Source: Agriotes lineatus (Eukaryota > Arthropoda > Insecta > Coleoptera > Elateridae). From it: 64,000 nt of DNA. The notes under the pieces are model-generated. The model was not told the origin of the DNA. It made no database searches and saw only the letters and a list, made by a program, of their open reading frames with translations. The stretch spans positions 1 to 64,000 of the forward strand of contig CALNHX010003585.1 of assembly GCA_940337035.1 (NCBI GenBank), given 5' to 3'. This document shows positions 31,095 to 42,324 of the stretch, one piece after another; position 1 is the first letter of the stretch, and every line of letters begins with the position of its first letter. The translations under genes and the position numbers were made by a program.

Positions 31095-31395
31095 CTTCTA
31101 TAGATTTATAACTGGGAATAAGACCTAGGTACCCCACTGGGACCCGTTTAAGGTCTTCTTCCTTTTAATTAAGTGCGAAACCATCAAATCCAGGATCGCA
31201 GAACACGTCCGGAATGAAGACCACCACATACAATGGGATAACGCAACAATTGTAGTTAAAGAGGAACACAGGTTCCGTAGGAAGCTGAGAGAAGCTACAT
31301 ACATAGTGCTGGCAGTAGAATCACTTAGCCAGGGTAGCGCAGAAATAAAGCCCATTTGGATGCCACTACTGCGCAGAGAATTACAAAAATAGTCT
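31095..31395 (+). pseudogene. Penelope-like element, C-terminal GIY-YIG endonuclease fragment
   Basis: Frame pieces read 'IAEHVRNEDHHIQWDNATIV', 'KEEHRFRRKLREATYIVLA' and 'IKPIWMPLLRREL'. This order (AEH...DH.I.W....I, a basic R-K-REA-YI helix, then a W-P end) is the second half of the GIY-YIG endonuclease of Penelope-like retroelements. The GIY-YIG motif itself and the RT are missing. It is a short relic and may be related to the hammerhead-bearing palindrome 3.3 kb away. Confidence 0.65.
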
Positions 31396-31664
31396 GCTGC
31401 GCATACAGCGGTAACATATACAGTTTATAACTAAAATATATATGGTAGGCACTAGTGTACGTCTTAAAAAAAATACAAACAATCAATCCCTCTCAGGACT
31501 AACCAGTAGTTCATTCACCTGAGGACGGGAGTAAATCAGAAATTCCAGAAGCTTTGTGTGATAAACTCTCGAGGTAGTGGAAAAAGTCCGTTGAAAACAT
31601 ATCATTATAGACTATAGTTGAATCGAATTCTATAAGGAAACATTTCTCTATACGGATGAGGCCA
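31396..31664. other. Short unassigned stretch
   Basis: No frame or repeat recognised. Confidence 0.4.
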
Positions 31665-31674
31665 TAATTACATA

Positions 31675-32006
31675 CAGTGAGTTTATTATAACGCGCAATG
31701 TGTAAATGCGTTTATTTTAAAATGCAATACGGAAACATTACTGAGTATGTAAGAAATATATTCTACGGCGGAAGGAATTCTGTTGATTAAATAGTATAAA
31801 GACATCAGGTTACAGAAAGTATGTGGGTTATTACATGCCCTGTTCTTATTTTTCACGCTTCTTTCCTATAAAATTACGCTTCAAATATTGCATTTTAAAA
31901 TAAAACGCATTTGCGCATGGCGTGGCGTACCCTTAGAAACCAATAGTAAGAATCCAGTCTTCATGGAAACGGGAATACCACATTGCGCATTAAAATAAAT
32001 TCACTG
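31675..32006. mobile_element. MITE with 26-bp TIRs and a 10-bp target duplication
   Basis: CAGTGAGTTTATTATAACGC at 31675 and its inverted partner ending TTCACTG at 32006 match over 26 bp with three differences. Both flanks carry TAATTACATA exactly (31665-31674 and 32007-32016). Inner inverted blocks (GCGTTTATTTTAAAATGCAA / TTGCATTTTAAAATAAAACG) add a second stem. A 9-10-bp duplication points to Mutator-like or related superfamilies. Confidence 0.85.
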
Positions 32007-32016
32007 TAATTACATA

Positions 32017-34975
32017 TAAATGTGGGCCCATCGGTATATTTCATAAGCTAAAGCCTCTGTAAAGTTATGGCGAAAAAAAAACGACCATAAAAACTTGCAT
32101 AGTTACTGTAACAATATGTTAGCATTGTAACAATGTTAGTCCTCCATTTACAGTGTTAGATGTTTTTTTTCTTATAATTATTGAAATGTTGCAGTTTACA
32201 ACAGAATTATGGTTTACAATAGTTAAATAAGGATGAATTATAACAATATTGCAATAATTGTAATGTCTGTTGTTAAATGAAGAAGAAAGTAGGTAAGGTG
32301 CTATTTTAGTAATATTTAATTATACGGTTATTTGCCACAGTTCAGTTGCTAATGCATCTGGTGCCCAGCTTTTATGCATTTTTGAGTCATGATGCGAAGC
32401 AACTTTAAAGGACCAGGTTTCATTGTAGTTAACTTTAATATATTGAGATGGTTTTAAGCTCACAATTTAGCTCTGTATGCAGTGAGAAATATTGAACAAA
32501 GTCAATTAAAGCACAGAGTTATAATATTTTATTTAATTGCAATTTAAAGCAGTAATTGAAGTTATTAAATGCATTGGTAATGAGAGAAACGTAACTAAAG
32601 AAATGAAGACAAACAGAAGCAAAACAGATTTCAGAGGGATTGAATTTCAATTTTGAGTAAAATAATACAAGTAATATGATAGGTTTGAGCATATTTAAAG
32701 CCAGACGAACTAAAATTAAATAACACAAAAGGTTGGTTATGTGCATACTGAATGAGCGTAGAGTTATTAATAAAAGTACGGGCCAGTGAAAAGCAAGCAA
32801 GCTGAAAAGTAAATGAAATCGAAGCACGATAAAATAGAAATTGCAAAGAGCAATAGAGAACGAGGGCAACTGAATTGAAGAACAAACAGTGACGTGTCTA
32901 AAATTGAACTCAAGTCCAGTGCATTTTAAAAATAGGTGTTATAGCAGAGTAGTGATTATAAAAACGTTGTGTTTGACGAATAAGAACAATTTTTAGGTAT
33001 AAGAAAGAAAGACAATTTTTAGATTTAAACAATTTTTAGATTTAAGAAAAATGTTATCAAATTGTAGTCCATTTGTGTGTATTTGTAATTAAAACTAATT
33101 TCCGATAAACAATATGAGATCGCTGTAACCTAGCAACGCGATTCTCTTTTGTCAATAAAAAAATAGTTGCTGTAAAATGTAAAGCTTGGGGGCAAAATTT
33201 GAGCTCCATAAAATTTATGTTTTGAAATAATAAAAGGTGTTTATTAAATAAAAGAGTGTCCAAGCAGCTGTGATATTGTTTGCAGCAGTTTCTATAACAG
33301 AAAAATTAAAATTTTCCCAATCCATCTTCAGCTGTGAGCTGCGGCTTGACACCTAAGAATTCCGAACGTCGATACCGGACCAGTTAAATTGCAGAAGTCA
33401 AGAATTTCCAGTACAACAGCACAAAGAAGTACGTACGAGCATCCTAGAGCACGATTCCCTGCCAGGGAAGCGACTGCAGGTGAATAAATTCAAGGGCGTC
33501 ACCTTGCACCGGCTCCGAAGCAAAAATTGGCCAGATCTGAGGTAGTATTTCGCATGTCTCTTGAGTGTTAGGGAGCCGGAAAAGTTAGTTAACTGCTAGA
33601 ATACACCGTGTGGCAGAGATTCATTGCATATCCAAGTGTCCAGTATTATCCCGCTCTGAATCATTTGCATGGCGTCACTAAAATTTGAGGTTCTTGCAAG
33701 AATTCGGAGACATTACATTAAGTCCAAGATAAATGAATTGCAAACGTCTTTTGACGTCATCCTTGAAACAAAATCGAATTAGTTGTTAATAGGCGGAAGT
33801 TTTGCTCCAATTTACCTGACGTTTCCTCTCAGAATTTCACTGTTGGATATTCAAATAAACGCTATTTTGCACTTACCCCGTTCTGTGTTTAAATGTCAAG
33901 TTGTGAGGTTATGAATAACTAAAGCGTGTAGATCGCATGAACTAGAGTCGCGCATGTGAGCTAAGTTGAATCAAATTTTCTAAACATAATTTCAAAGGCT
34001 CGTATCTGAACCCACCTGAGAGGAGTATTGTGTTTTGCTGGAGCTAGCCTAAGTTATTATTGCGGCTTAATAAAATATACAACAGGCAATTAACAATTTT
34101 ATTTGGAAAGTAATAAATACATTTAATTTTAATGAGCCTAAAATACTGACAGGCGAAGTTTAACACAACCAAAATACCCTGAACATTGTGGTGATTTGCC
34201 CTAAGTAAATTAATAGTTTTATTTTATAAAATATAAAGACAGCCAGTCACTGCAATATGATATCCCCTCACAAACCTAGATAATTAATTATTTATTAAGC
34301 CTTTGCACATAAGGGAATGATTAAATGAGTTTTACAACTATAATAGAAAGGTTCACTGGGCCGAAATGTTGCTATTAACACAGGATTACACTTGACTTAC
34401 CTGCAATTATTTAGCTCACGAAGTGCAGCCTTGGGATACCACAAAAAGCTTTTATTCTATTGTTTAATAGATAATCTTGCATGTGACTCAAGTCCTTTAT
34501 CAGGTTTATTAAGATTTACACAAACATTTTTATCTTTCTGGACAACAATCTAATCAAAACAAAAATTCGCGGGCTATATTATGCACCGACAGAATAATAC
34601 ACAAAACGTTTACCAATTAACCAAGTAGGGCCCCGGGCTCCCGCGAAGTGCAATGCGACGACGCCGAAATCATAAATTTCTTCGCGTCTGGAAATGGCCG
34701 ACACTTGATGCAGAAGCGACAGGTGTGAAAGGGTGCTCCTAGGAAAGGTTCTAATGTTTGTTTTCAGTAAAGTGAATGTAGCTTATTGAATTTCACTCGC
34801 GTAGAATCAAACAACACTTTTAGAAGAAATGCCTTTCTTATTTTCGAAGCTAAATACAACACAGAAATTAACCTGCAAAATCGCTCGTGAATTTTGAAAC
34901 GAAGAAACGTTTAACAAGTAAGTAAGTCAGTCAGTAAGTTAAAACAACTGTCTCCTCTAAAAGCCGCCAAAACCT
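32017..34975. other. 3-kb stretch without recognised genes or elements
   Basis: The left part (32.0-33.3 kb) is AT-rich. Frames of 116 and 84 codons at 32519-32885 (minus) are Phe/Leu-rich and look like chance. The part 33.3-34.0 kb is more balanced in composition and free of obvious repeats, so it is the best candidate for unique host intergenic or intronic DNA. A short AAGT/CAGT run lies at 34918-34942. Confidence 0.4.
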
Positions 34976-34979
34976 TATA

Positions 34980-36198
34980 CACTATGTCCCGGGAATGAGT
35001 TTACAATAGGTATGATTGACCAAAAATTTTCGAATTGGAATTTCATATTTTGGGATTCCGCCCTGCTAGGTGTGAAACGAATTTTAAGAATATTTTCAGT
35101 TTTTGAAAAACAAGTAGGCCTTGACAGGTAAGCGAAAACTATTTTAATTTTGGGTAAACTACCCTTTTTGTTTATGATACGTCAAAATTTAATTGAGAAA
35201 AGTTGTTGATAATGATAAATTATGGCGCCATACCAAATTTCAGAAAGATCTATCGACTTATAAAATACTGTTATTTTTTAGAAAATTGTATTGTATTGTC
35301 GGGTAAACTACCCTTTTTGTTAATGATACGGAAAAATTGTATTTATGTCCTACCAGTACATTAATTGAAATTAATGACTGTATTTTAAGGTATCTTAGAT
35401 ACAAAATAACGCTCCAGAACAATTATTTTCTTCATAAGAACACTAGGGTTATTATGAAAAATTAGCAGTATTTGTTTCCATGGATACAACTTTATTATGC
35501 ACCACTGTCACAATGAAAATTAATGACAGCTCAGTTAATGTCACAAATCTAACTTAGATCAGATAACTAGATTAATCTTAAATACTATATCATAGTAATT
35601 ATATGAATTGAATATGAATATGAATTAGGTAAGAAAATTGGTAGGACATAAAACCTTGAAGGCACCACGGGCATTATGAGCTAAGAGCCCGAGATTGTTG
35701 TACACACCTCGGGCCAAAGGCCCTCGGTTAGTACACTAACAATCTTGGGCTCTTATTTTACTCATAATGCCCTTGGTACCTTAATAACTATAAGACAAGT
35801 TGTATATAATGATAAATTATGGCCCTATAACAAATTTCAAAAAGCTCTGTCGACTTAGATTAAACCGTCATTTTTAATAAATGCAATTTGTTTAATCTAA
35901 AATATAACGATTTAATCTAAGTCGCAAGATCTTTCTGAAATTTTCTATAGGGTCATAATTTCTCGTTCTACACAACTTTTCTTTAAACAATTTTGCCGTA
36001 TCGTAAACAAAAAGGGTAGTTTACCTGGCAATAAAATTGTTTTGGCTTCCCTGTCATGGCCTACTTGACTTAAAAAAATCGAAAGTAAAGTAAAAATAAG
36101 TTTCACACCAAGCAGGGCGGAATCCCAAAATATGAAATTCCAATTTGAAAATTTTTGGTCAATCATACCTATTGCAAACTCAATCCGGGGACATACTG
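34980..36198. mobile_element. Non-autonomous mariner-like element with ~300-bp inverted arms
   Basis: The ends CACTATGTCCCGGGAATGAG and, inverted, CAGTATGTCCCCGGATTGAG are followed by matching sequence for about 300 bp in each arm (34980-35275, 35900-36198), including TAGGTATGATTGACCAAAAA and GGGATTCCGCCCTGC. TATA flanks on both sides (34976-34979, 36199-36202), so the duplication is TA or TATA. A related internal block (GGGTAAACTACCCTTTTTGT) is present twice on the left. Terminal sequence and TA target fit Tc1/mariner. No transposase frame. Confidence 0.78.
35659..35782. mobile_element. Palindromic MITE nested in the long-arm element
   Basis: AAGGCACCACGGGCATTATG and, inverted, AAGGTACCAAGGGCATTATG start ~58-bp arms that meet at GGGCCAAAGGCCC. 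The stem contains AAGAGCCC / GGGCTCTT and GATTGTTG / CTAACAATC. A further pair, TATGTCCTACCA (35346) and TGGTAGGACATA (35639), may be the ends of another nested element. Confidence 0.8.
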
Positions 36199-36202
36199 TA
36201 TA

Positions 36203-37825
36203 GGCCTCGGAGGGTTGTAACAGTCACTAGATCTCGGCCAGTCACCTAATTGGTCATATACGTCACATGACGTAATCGAGGACCGTTGGAGAACATGTTA
36301 TAATGTTAAATGTATAATAAATGTATAATAATAAATGTAATAATAAAACATCACAAAGGGATACAATTTTAAATCTAATAAAAAAATGCAAGTGCTCCGT
36401 TTTTCGTGCCGGTGAGTGTATCTATACAAAAATTCATCTTAAAGAAATAGACTAATAAATGTAGTATCACATACTGAAACGAAACGGTTAGTAGATATTA
36501 TATGAACATTGCCGAAAATTTTTAGAGGTTTAGTGCTTTAGGGCGAAAAACTCAAATCAAGTAATATCAATACTGGTGTTTCAAAATAACAGTCCATAGT
36601 ATTGAAAATGCCAATTACGCATTTAACATATAAGGTATGTAAACCTCTTACGATAAACACATATGACCTACGTACTTACTTTACTCGATTGTGTTACTAT
36701 ACTCTAGCTTCCCCTGACACTTATATTTGACCTAGAAGTTTTATGAAAAAATAATGGGAAGCATTTTTCATTAGATACTTGGAGCACAATTTTTAAATTT
36801 CAGCTTTAAATAAAGCCGCATTGGACGAAGATCCTGGCATTGGAGATTTCGGGAACCATTAATTAAACTGGTTTTCTCATTAGAAACATAATCTTCACCA
36901 ATTTGTTACATAAAAATTTCACTCTTTTCTCATAAATCAGGTGCTATAATTAAAACGACCTCCTGGTACACAACTATGTCTTCTGGAAACGCACATTCGT
37001 GTTGGTCTATTGAGGATTAAAGGTTGTTTACTAGCAAAACTGTCTGCCATTAAAATTACTGCAATAAATTGGCTTAGTTTACTCAGTGACATAGTGAAAG
37101 TTCAGCAATGTGCCAGTCGCACCCTTATTTGACGCAACTGTGTCATGTTAAAAGGACAACGGTTGCGCAGGTGACGAAGTAATAAGTTTTCCTTAAATTG
37201 CTTTATCAATTCACAGCCCGGCATATGCGAAAATATTTGAAAAGTTGGATTATTGATTTTCACGACGTAGATTGATGAAGTATATTTTCAATTTTAAAAA
37301 TGCAAGGAGCGTTTCCATCGGCAGCTGAAGAACTTCAGATGTACAGGTTTTCAAAGTACATTCAAACTTGCCTTGTAAAAATTATTCTCAAGCACCAATG
37401 TTCCATTTTCTACACCTCATACATAAATATCTATTATTAATTAGCATTCCAGATTTGTAATAATGTATCAAGTATTTCATTGAATAATGATAGGGCAAAT
37501 TAGCTTGCATGCTTATTGTTTCAAGTATTCTGAGAATGTTAATCTGCATTTATAAATTCCCGCGAGGTTCGCAAATACATATGCCTTTAACAACAAAAGC
37601 ATTCGCTCTTGATTGTGACACTGACACGCAACACCACCGTAGAAGTAGAACGAACTGGCAACCGATCAAAGCCTTGATCACGGATTGTCCATTTTAAGAT
37701 GACATCAGTAATTTAATTGAATTTTAATGTATTTCAATAGAGTTAGAAGACAAAAAAGTTACGTTAATAGGTAAATCTTTTAAATAGCATTAAGAATGTG
37801 TTAGCAGTTTCGATACAACAATAAT
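36203..37825. other. 1.6-kb unassigned stretch
   Basis: No frame above 62 codons, no repeat end. A tandem AATAATAAATGTAATAA-like patch lies at 36310-36350. Confidence 0.4.
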
Positions 37826-37995
37826 AAAAGTTGGAACCTGGAATATAAGAACAATGTTAAATGAAGGAAAAATAGAAGAAATCGCCAGAGAAATTAACAA
37901 ATACAAAATGGAAATATTAGCCTCGCAGCAAATAAGATGGAAGGAGAAGATAAAATCGACAGAGCATAAAAAAAAATTTACGGTAGGTGAAACTC
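37826..37995 (+). pseudogene. RTE-type LINE, first codons of the endonuclease
   Basis: 'KVGTWNIRTMLNEGKIEEIA' and 'ILASQQIRWKEK' are the N-terminal block of the APE endonuclease of RTE-like LINEs (the Asn of W-N-I-R-T and the Glu/Gln of the E-T/Q-I-R-W motif; here Gln replaces the catalytic Glu). Only ~55 codons remain before unrelated MITE sequence starts. Confidence 0.7.
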
Positions 37996-38045
37996 AAATA
38001 AAAGACACTAAAATCATAAGCAATAGATGGGACCATAACATATAC

Positions 38046-38319
38046 CGATGGGGCCACAATTATACCGACGGGTCCATCATTATATATAACAGCAATAAGA
38101 TAGCATGAACAATAATATAACATGTATTGCTTGAGTAAGAAAGAGATAAACATAGTAGCAAATATTCGAAAAGGCTTGACGCTTTAATTATGACATTTGT
38201 CAACTAAACATGCCTACTAAAATAATTTTTTCGTATAGCCATCTCTTTCTTACTCAAGCATTCTATTTTGTGATTTATGTTATCTCATTGCTGTTATATA
38301 TAATTATGGCCCCATTCGT
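38046..38319. mobile_element. Foldback MITE family X, copy 1
   Basis: The arms ATTATATATAACAGCAATAA with TGCTTGAGTAAGAAAGAGAT on the left, and ATCTCTTTCTTACTCAAGCA with CATTGCTGTTATATATAATT on the right, are followed by ATGGCCCCATTCG. The left tip is duplicated (GATGGGGCCACAATTATAC, then GACGGGTCCATCATTATA). Same family as 38716-38940. Confidence 0.78.
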
Positions 38320-38329
38320 ATATAACAGC

Positions 38330-38705
38330 AACGCTCGTTTCAATATAACATCAGCAATATATACAATGAAATACCATATTCGTTAAAAGAATTATCTACT
38401 ACTGCCTTTAGAAAACATTACTTTAAATATCTTTTAGCAAAGAATTTGTAACATGGTGTCTGATAATATAATACAGCTGGTTGTTCGTATTCATACGGCT
38501 TTGCTAGTTAACATTTTATTAGAATTTAGTTTTTTTTTTCTTAGTTAATGTAGGCATTAGTTGCATATAACTGCTTATCTATAATTTCAAGGTTCAGTTG
38601 AAAAACAGTGTAACTGAACTGAACCTTGTGATTTTGGTGTGAATAGGCTAAATATTTTTGCCAATTATGTTGTTTATAACATGTATCTCCCACCTAAATA
38701 AATAA
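38330..38705 (+). pseudogene. 3' end of a CR1-like LINE ORF2
   Basis: A short run 'YNEIPYSLKELSTTAFRKHY' then 'FKYLLAKNL' and a stop is the typical last segment of CR1/L2-like ORF2 proteins (compare 'IYNDIPKKFRKL' in the LINE at 62.4 kb). The 3' UTR follows, with a self-complementary CAAGGTTCAGTT / AACTGAACCTTG, and the copy ends with an AAAT-repeat tail at 38694-38709. Confidence 0.6.
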
Positions 38706-38715
38706 ATACTTTATT

Positions 38716-38940
38716 AGATAACATGAACAAGGGAATAACTCGTATTGCTTGAGGAAGAAAGAGATAAGCATATAAGCAAATATCCGAGGAGGCTTGACGC
38801 TTAATTTAATTATTACATTATGTCAACTAAACATGCCTACTAAAATATTTTTTCGTATAGCCATCTCTTTCTTACTCAAACATTCTATTTTGTTTTTCAT
38901 GTTATCTCATTGCTGTTATATATAATTATGGCCCCATCCG
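38716..38940. mobile_element. Foldback MITE family X, copy 2
   Basis: Same sequence family as 38046-38319: GATAACATGAACAA...TTGCTTGAGGAAGAAAGAGA on the left and ATCTCTTTCTTACTCAAACA...GTTATATATAATTATGGCC on the right, ending CCCCATCCG. Its left tip is truncated at the LINE tail. Confidence 0.75.
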
Positions 38941-39003
38941 TACTATTATAATCAGAAACAAGTAAGCTAACATAACAATATCAATTTAATAAAATATAAT
39001 ACA

Positions 39004-40370
39004 ATAGAACTAGAATTACTAACTGATATAAATGTGGTGCATTTTTTCCAAAAACGCATTCGTGCTGGACTTTGTGAGTTTAGCAAGAGAGTAGTTAAAG
39101 TTAATAACCCATTTATGTCAACCTTTAACCCTAACAAACAAACGTCTTATCTGACATATTCCGATGCGACAAATCTTTACGAGTTTCCTTACCTATGCAT
39201 CTACCAACAGGCGGATATCAATGGTTATCCGATTCTAAAATTCAAAATTTTAACATTAAATGAAATTCGAAACTCTTCTAATCGTGGATATGTTTTGAAA
39301 GTTGATTTAGATTATCCTGAATCATTATACGATCTTCATAACGAACTTCCATTTTGTCCTGAAAATATATCTCCACCAAACTCTAAATACACAAAGCTAA
39401 TCGCGAATTTAAATCCGAAAGAGACATACATTATACACTACCAAAATGTTTAAATGCTGGTTTAAAATTACGAAAAGTCCACCGCATCTTATCATTCTCA
39501 CAATCTCCTTGGTTAAAAAAGTATGTGATTTAAATACCGTAAGGAGGATTCAGGATGTCAACGAGTTCGGCAAAACGTTTTACAAATTAATGAATAACGA
39601 TGTATTTAGAAAAACGATGGAGAATGTTGATAAAAGAGTAGATATACGGGTTGTTACAACATTGGGAGAATATAGGGAAAAGGTTGGGGCCAGAATCGCT
39701 AATTTCTAACCAAATTTTAAAAACTTAACCATTATAAATTAAGACTTTGTAGCTATACAAATGGAGCTACTTAAAGTGGTCTACAACAAACCCATCTACA
39801 TAGGTTTCTGTGTTCTGGACTTGTCTAAATTTATAATGTATAACTTTTATTATAATTTTATTAAAGCAAAATGTAAAGGTAGGCCTCTTTTGGCGTACAC
39901 AGACACTGATTCTTTAAGTCAAATACTATTTACAGATAATTTTATGAAAAAGAACTTACAGTATTTTGATACATCTAACTATTTACCAAATAATCGTTTT
40001 GATATGCCTATAACAAAATCTGTAATAGGCAGAATAAAAAATGAGTATGGAGGGAAGATTATTTTGAAGTTTTATGGAACGGGTGCTAAAGCTACATAGT
40101 TGATGTAGAGGCTGAACTCACAAAACAGGCGAAAGGAGTTCAAACCGCGATTATTAAAAATGAGCTTGATATGGATGATTATGAGGGTGTTGTGTTACAT
40201 AACAAAACTATATATAAAATGATGAGACAGTTTAGATCGTATAACCATCAGTTATACTATGAAATTAAAAACAAGGTTGCCCTTTCTCCAGAAGATGATA
40301 AAAGGTACATCATTCCTGGAACGCATATGACTCTAGCTTGGGGTCACAATAAAATTCCGGCAAGGTTTTA
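39004..40370 (+). pseudogene. Polinton/Maverick protein-primed DNA polymerase B, C-terminal part
   Basis: The pieces, in order, are the polymerase half of a family-B, protein-primed polymerase as coded by Polintons: 'IELELLTDINVVHFFQKRIR', then 'TYSDATNLYEFP' (motif A, Asp present, D44 of the 39034 frame), 'GYVLKVDLDYPESLYDLHNE', 'FYKLMNNDVFRKTMEN' (motif B; the usual N-S-V-F-G-K is altered), 'RPLLAYTDTDSLSQ' (motif C, both Asp present) and 'EYGGKIILKFYGTGAKA'. Frame breaks are at ~39450 and ~40120, with stops at 39707 and 40097. The exonuclease and TPR parts are lost at the left, where a MITE ends at 38940. No integrase, ATPase, protease or capsid gene of a Polinton is recognisable within several kb. 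Confidence 0.82.
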
Positions 40371-40730
40371 AAAAAATTACATTCATCAATCGGATGGCAA
40401 CATAGTAGTTAACAGAAATTTGTTTAAAGTTTTATGTTATATGTATTCTATGCTTTATTGCATTAGTCTGCAGAATAATCTATACTAAACTGGTATTAAG
40501 AAGTTTGAAGCTATGTCTATTTGTATACTAGGTTAGTCAGTTGGTCGGCTGGTCGACGGGGTTGGTCGATCAGTCGTTCATCTTACTGTGTATAGCCTCA
40601 TCAAGTTCAGATACTTTTGAACATATGTTATATAGATGCTTAAGGCTTTGAAGTGTATGATAGATAAATAAAATAAAGTTTTTTATGTATGTATTCTGTG
40701 TTTTATTGAATTATCGTTGATTAAAGTTTA
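40371..40730. other. Non-coding stretch after the polymerase fragment
   Basis: Contains a short degenerate TTGGTCGG-type run (40537-40575). Possibly Polinton-derived, but nothing supports a gene. Confidence 0.4.
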
Positions 40731-40734
40731 TACT

Positions 40735-41070
40735 GGTGTTGGAGTAGTTGTAATAGTAGTTGTTGGTGTTGGTTGGTTGTAGAAGTAGTTGTTGGTGCAG
40801 ATTGGGTTTGTTGGTGTTAGTTGTGGAAGTAGTTTGCTGGTTTGTTGGTTGTGGTAGTAGTTATCGGCGTTGGTTGGTTTGTTGGTTGTGGAGATAGTTG
40901 TTGGTGTTGGTTGTGGTAGTAGTTATTGTTGTTGGTTGGTATAGATTGATGTTGATATTAGTTGTGGTTTAGTTGTTGGTGTTGGTTGTGATAGTAGTTA
41001 TTGTTATTTGGTTGGTATAGATTGATGTTGATATTAGTTGTGGTGTAGTTGTTGGTGTTGGTTGTGAGCG
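40735..41070 (+). repeat. GT-rich minisatellite
   Basis: Degenerate tandem units of GTTGGTGTTGGTTGTGG with interspersed AGTAGTTG, in ~18-60-bp higher-order periods. The segment GTTATTGTTGTTGGTTGG with GTATAGATTGATGTTGATAT appears twice ~85 bp apart (40921 and 41003). Confidence 0.85.
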
Positions 41071-41654
41071 TTTGGGTTATTATCTATTTATTCAAGTAGT
41101 GCAACATTCATCCACACAACTTCAACTTGTGGGCTCCAACGTCTCCACCGCTGCTAACTCCATCACCCTCGACTCAATCACGCTTACAGTTTAGACCGAG
41201 TTGAAACTCTCTGCTGTGTATATAGCATGAGGAGAGATCGCTCTACTAGAGGGTTACATGGAATATTGACGTTTCAGCTCTTCGAACAGTTTGAAGGATT
41301 TGCGTTGCTACATACAGGTGAGTGTTTTAACTAAAATTATGAATGTGTGGAATCTTTATCAGTTATCCTAGTAATAGTCTACTACTTAGCATGCAAACAA
41401 TCTTAATCTTCAGATGCTGTTTAACCTGTATTATGTAAAATCCATATACTCTGACTTAACTAACTTGAGGTTGAGACACTTTTACGAATGCGTTGAGGTT
41501 ACCTAGACACATCGGTAAGCCGAGCCTGCAAAACTCGCAGTTGTGTTATTATTGGTAACTTTAGTTCTCGACTTCGTTGGTTGGTCGGTTGTATTAGTAT
41601 TAGTTGATGTAAATATATTTGAGTAACTCGTAAGACAACAACAGAGACTACTAA
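41071..41654. other. Unassigned stretch
   Basis: A GC-balanced patch (41100-41230) gives no readable domain. No repeats found. Confidence 0.4.
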
Positions 41655-41930
41655 ATTTAAATTTAATGCTTAAATTTACTCGATTTCTTTAAATCTAGAG
41701 ACTTGAATAGTTACATAGACTTTCTTATAGAACACTCTGTATGTTGGTAGCACTGCTTTGTAGATAGAGATAGGCATACACTTTTACACGTGCTAAATTT
41801 AAATTTCCCACTCAAATCTAGTAACTAATCTAGGGATTTCATCTAGTTATATGTACTTTCTTATGGAATACCCTGTATGTTGGTAGCACTGTTCTGTAGA
41901 CAGGGATAGGCATATGCCTTTACACGTATT
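41655..41930 (+). repeat. Direct duplication, 136-bp period
   Basis: The block TGTATGTTGGTAGCACTG with ATAGGCAT and TTTACACGT occurs at 41737 and again at 41873. The segments before it (ACTTTCTTATAGAACAC / ACTTTCTTATGGAATAC) also match. Two diverged tandem copies, non-coding. Confidence 0.75.
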
Positions 41931-42324
41931 AAAGAGAGACAGAACTGCTAGAAGTCTTTGTAGTAGAGGTGAGGAGGTGAGTTGCTCTAATCGGCGAATC
42001 CCCTCTACTGTCGTAGTTTTTTTGCAAAGCTCACCTCACTTTGTGACTACGCGTAACTGCATTTTGCTTCACAATGAAATCATACAGTGTAATATTTCGC
42101 CGGTCAGCTGTCACTGACATAACACAAAGATCTTGTCTAAGGAATCGGTGTCAACTAAACATAAAATTAAGGAGACGGCATATATTTTACTTAACGAAGA
42201 AAAATGAGTGTCGTCTTTCTCAATATTTTTAGACACTAGTTGGCTATCGATTCTTAAAGATCAGATCAAGTAGGTTTAGATAATCAACAAACGTCGATGT
42301 CAAGCAATTCATTGGAGGTTGGTG

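Noticed and set aside
32519..32885. Two overlapping frames of 116 and 84 codons rich in Phe, Leu and Ser
   Set aside because: Hydrophobic composition results from T-rich DNA. No consistent membrane-protein family is recognisable.
40735..41070. Repeated GTTGGTGTTGG units considered as a CRISPR-like array
   Set aside because: Units are contiguous and degenerate with no unique spacers, and the setting is eukaryotic. It is a minisatellite.
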